Source of the DNA: Roseivirga sp.
GTDB taxonomy: Bacteria > Bacteroidota > Bacteroidia > Cytophagales > Cyclobacteriaceae
Assembly: GCA_029262895.1 (NCBI GenBank)
Contig: JAJCYM010000086.1
Location: 1 to 64,000, forward strand
Reading direction: 5' to 3'
Length of the DNA: 64,000 bases
The position numbers and the translations under genes were made by a program. This document shows positions 61,807 through 64,000 of the stretch, piece by piece. Under the pieces are notes generated by a model. That model did no database searches, was not told where the DNA came from, and saw only the letters and a program-made list of their open reading frames with translations. Position 1 is the first letter of the stretch, and each line of letters starts with the position of its first letter.

Positions 61807-64000
61807 TTACTCGTTTTTCAGAGAATCTACTGGGTTTTGCACTACAGTCTTCCAGGTTTGGCTAGAGACAAGTATAGAGATAAGAATGCCGAATAAAACG
61901 AATGCCCCGGCAAAGTGATAGAATTTAAGAGATAAAGGAATAGAGAAATTTGGTGAAGCATTCTGAAATACAAGATAAGCTGCAGGGCAAGCAATTAGTC
62001 CAGCAATGACTAATTGCACGAAGGTAGACCTTAGGAGCAGTTGAATGATTTGCTGAAAACTTGCTCCGAGCACCTTTCTTATTCCAATTTCTTTCTCTCT
62101 TGTTTTGGCTTGATACATGGCCATGCCAATTTGTCCCATAAGTGTAATGGCAATGATACAAGAAAAGACAAAGATTAATGCTCGGACAATATTCTTGAAC
62201 TGATTCATGCTTCTGGCGAGCACATCATCAAAGAAAACAGGGTGGAAGTCAGCATTGGGATAACGAATTTTGTGCAGCCCACCAATTTCATTCAGTGTCC
62301 TTGCAAAAGAGACTTCATTCAGCCGTACCATCAGCGTACTAAAAGGGTATTCATGAGTGATCATAATTGCAGCTGGTTCCGCTGTTTTAATAGGGTCTGA
62401 GAGGCTCAAGTCATTTACTATTCCAAGTACAGGATAATAATCACGGCCAAGGGAAAAAGTGGCTGCATCAAAAGTCTTAATAGAGTCACTCATGTTTTTA
62501 GCAAAGGCTTCATTGACCAGGTAATATGGACGTTCTTTTACTATCTCCTTGTTGGTTAGCCATTCTATTGATTTATCAAAAGTTGATAGAAAGCCGCTAT
62601 CTGCTCGAAGAATAACCGCGGGATATCGCTCCTTTTTGTCCTTTTGGTGATGCTTTGTTACACCATATTTTCCAAATAATGTCTGGAAGGGTATGCCACC
62701 AAGTCCAGCTACTGATTCAACGCCGTTGATCTTTTCTACTTCAGTTCTGAACACGGTACTTAAACTATCGGATTCTGGGAGATCTATGGCCACCATATTG
62801 TCACCGCTGAAAGGTGTTGTCTGATTAAGAATCAGATTTGATTGTGTCAGTATAAGAATACCTAAGGTAAAGACCATAAGGCTCACTGTCACCTGGGTAA
62901 TGATCATGCCTTTTTTAAGGCCACTAATGGATAACGTGTTTCGACTGACTGGTTTCTTAAACAAGCTAAGAATTGAAAGCTTGGAAAAGAATAGCCCAGG
63001 GATGAGTCCTGAAATGATACCGGTCAAAGTTGTGAATACAAGAAAGATCAAGATTTGCTCTGTGGTGAGGGTTTCTTGAAACGCGAAGTCGGTGAAAGAA
63101 GCTACAGAAGGTGATAGTAGCTTAAAGATTAATAGTCCAAAGCAAAAGCCGAAGAGAGATAGAATAGTAGTCTCGATCAAAAACTGATATAGGAGTGAGT
63201 GTTTGCCGGTGCCTAAAACTTTGCGGATGCCAACCTCTTTTGTTCGGCTAATGGCGCTGGCCATTGCTAGCGTGGTATAATTGAACGTCACAATGAGGAG
63301 AGTAATGACGATAAGGGCCATTACAATTCGTTGACTACCACTGTCTAACAACGCCCCCTGGCTGAATGATGCCCTAGATTGTGCAACATCTGCCAAAGGT
63401 TCCAGCACATAGTTGTAATTAATCCCTTCATCAACGTTATTCAATTCATCATTAATACTGGCTGAAAGCCTGACCAGTTTTTCTTTTATGTATGTGAGTT
63501 CTGTTTCCGGAAAAAGCTTCAAGTACAAATGTTGCATAGTATAGGCCTTCCAACTTGTATAGAAAGCCGAAGCGGTGTGATCTTTGTATTCACCATGTAG
63601 AAATTGAAAGTCCAAATGAGAAACCTCAGAAGGGGTTTCTATCACACCGCTGATGATAAATTTTCCTAAGATCGAACCGATGACCGTTTCTTTGGAATAG
63701 TATTTATCCATCACTTCTCTGGTGATGATGATGTTTTTAGGGTTGGAGAAGAGGCTCTCTGTGTCACCTAAAATCATGTCAAAATCGAATATTTCAAAAA
63801 AGTCTTTATTTATTCCTTGCCCTAGTAGATTTCTTTGTGATCCTTTTAAGTAGGCGGGTGTGTACATCACTTGGTGTTGGATAATAGCAATGTTTTCCGC
63901 CTCTGGAAGAGCTTCCTGAACTTTCTGATAAAGGGATATTTGAGTTGTGGCACTTAGGCTTGGACCAGTTAATCCCTCTAATTCAAGATTTATACGGTAG
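61807..64000 (-). CDS. FtsX/MacB-type permease (permease 6), 5' end outside the window
   Basis: The frame stays open to the window end (YRINLELEGLTGPSLSATTQ at the edge), so an internal ATG at 63870 is not the start. Visible: the end of the first periplasmic domain, an FtsX block with MASAISRTKEVGIRKVLGTG, a second periplasmic domain, the last FtsX block with EIGIRKVLGASFQQII, end NPVDSLKNE. It is more distant from permeases 1-5. Whether it has a prefix domain cannot be seen. Confidence 0.88.
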   Translation of the reverse strand, partial: YRINLELEGLTGPSLSATTQISLYQKVQEALPEAENIAIIQHQVMYTPAYLKGSQRNLLGQGINKDFFEIFDFDMILGDTESLFSNPKNIIITREVMDKYYSKETVIGSILGKFIISGVIETPSEVSHLDFQFLHGEYKDHTASAFYTSWKAYTMQHLYLKLFPETELTYIKEKLVRLSASINDELNNVDEGINYNYVLEPLADVAQSRASFSQGALLDSGSQRIVMALIVITLLIVTFNYTTLAMASAISRTKEVGIRKVLGTGKHSLLYQFLIETTILSLFGFCFGLLIFKLLSPSVASFTDFAFQETLTTEQILIFLVFTTLTGIISGLIPGLFFSKLSILSLFKKPVSRNTLSISGLKKGMIITQVTVSLMVFTLGILILTQSNLILNQTTPFSGDNMVAIDLPESDSLSTVFRTEVEKINGVESVAGLGGIPFQTLFGKYGVTKHHQKDKKERYPAVILRADSGFLSTFDKSIEWLTNKEIVKERPYYLVNEAFAKNMSDSIKTFDAATFSLGRDYYPVLGIVNDLSLSDPIKTAEPAAIMITHEYPFSTLMVRLNEVSFARTLNEIGGLHKIRYPNADFHPVFFDDVLARSMNQFKNIVRALIFVFSCIIAITLMGQIGMAMYQAKTREKEIGIRKVLGASFQQIIQLLLRSTFVQLVIAGLIACPAAYLVFQNASPNFSIPLSLKFYHFAGAFVLFGILISILVSSQTWKTVVQNPVDSLKNE

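Overview
The window reads as a chromosomal segment of a gliding member of the Bacteroidota, most likely of the order Cytophagales. The clues are Bacteroidota-type division genes (FtsL-like protein, FtsZ with a long acidic tail), gldA with a fused gldF-gldG, DUF4290 and DUF5686 proteins, a MurA with Asp in place of the usual Cys, and the lack of strong Shine-Dalgarno sequences. The order is inferred from gene content, not from any search.

Region 1 (1-14.8 kb, + strand) is a nearly complete dcw cluster: rsmH (5' cut off), ftsL-like, ftsI, murE, mraY, murD, ftsW, murG, murC, ftsQ, ftsA, ftsZ. From ftsL to ftsW the genes overlap or abut. It makes the lipid-linked peptidoglycan precursor and the division machine. 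murG has no ATG, GTG or TTG that could give the complete protein. A terminator follows ftsZ, then a 128-bp interspersed repeat.

Region 2 (15-24 kb) holds an NADPH-FMN reductase, purine nucleoside phosphorylase, a secreted tail-collar protein, a YbjQ protein coupled to a 46-residue membrane protein, an island of four GIY-YIG nuclease repeat units (one intact, three decayed), an SDR, the gliding ABC transporter GldA / GldF-GldG fusion, and a rhodanese.

Region 3 (24-34 kb) holds dnaN, three paralogous single-span membrane proteins interleaved with a VIT1-type metal transporter, then murA with a DUF4290 gene, a UvrD/PcrA helicase and a glycosyltransferase, all on the minus strand. Region 4 (34-47 kb) holds a sigma factor / small Cys-containing protein / gmk / nadD run, a DUF5686 surface protein, a lone ExbD, a TolB-like protein, a methionine operon (PLP enzyme plus homoserine dehydrogenase) under a SAM-I riboswitch with a terminator, a DsbA-like protein and a penicillin acylase lipoprotein. 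Three long hairpins with a common core and different, self-complementary outer stems flank the TolB-like gene.

Region 5 (47-64 kb, minus strand) is an array of six large FtsX/MacB-type permeases, most with an N-terminal permease-prefix domain, interleaved with three intact PadR regulators and one deleted PadR. No ABC ATPase is present. A shared imperfect palindrome lies just upstream of every PadR start, so each module looks self-regulated. This array, its operator family and the deleted module are the most interesting features, with the GIY-YIG island next. An 18-copy heptanucleotide array directly follows the last permease gene.
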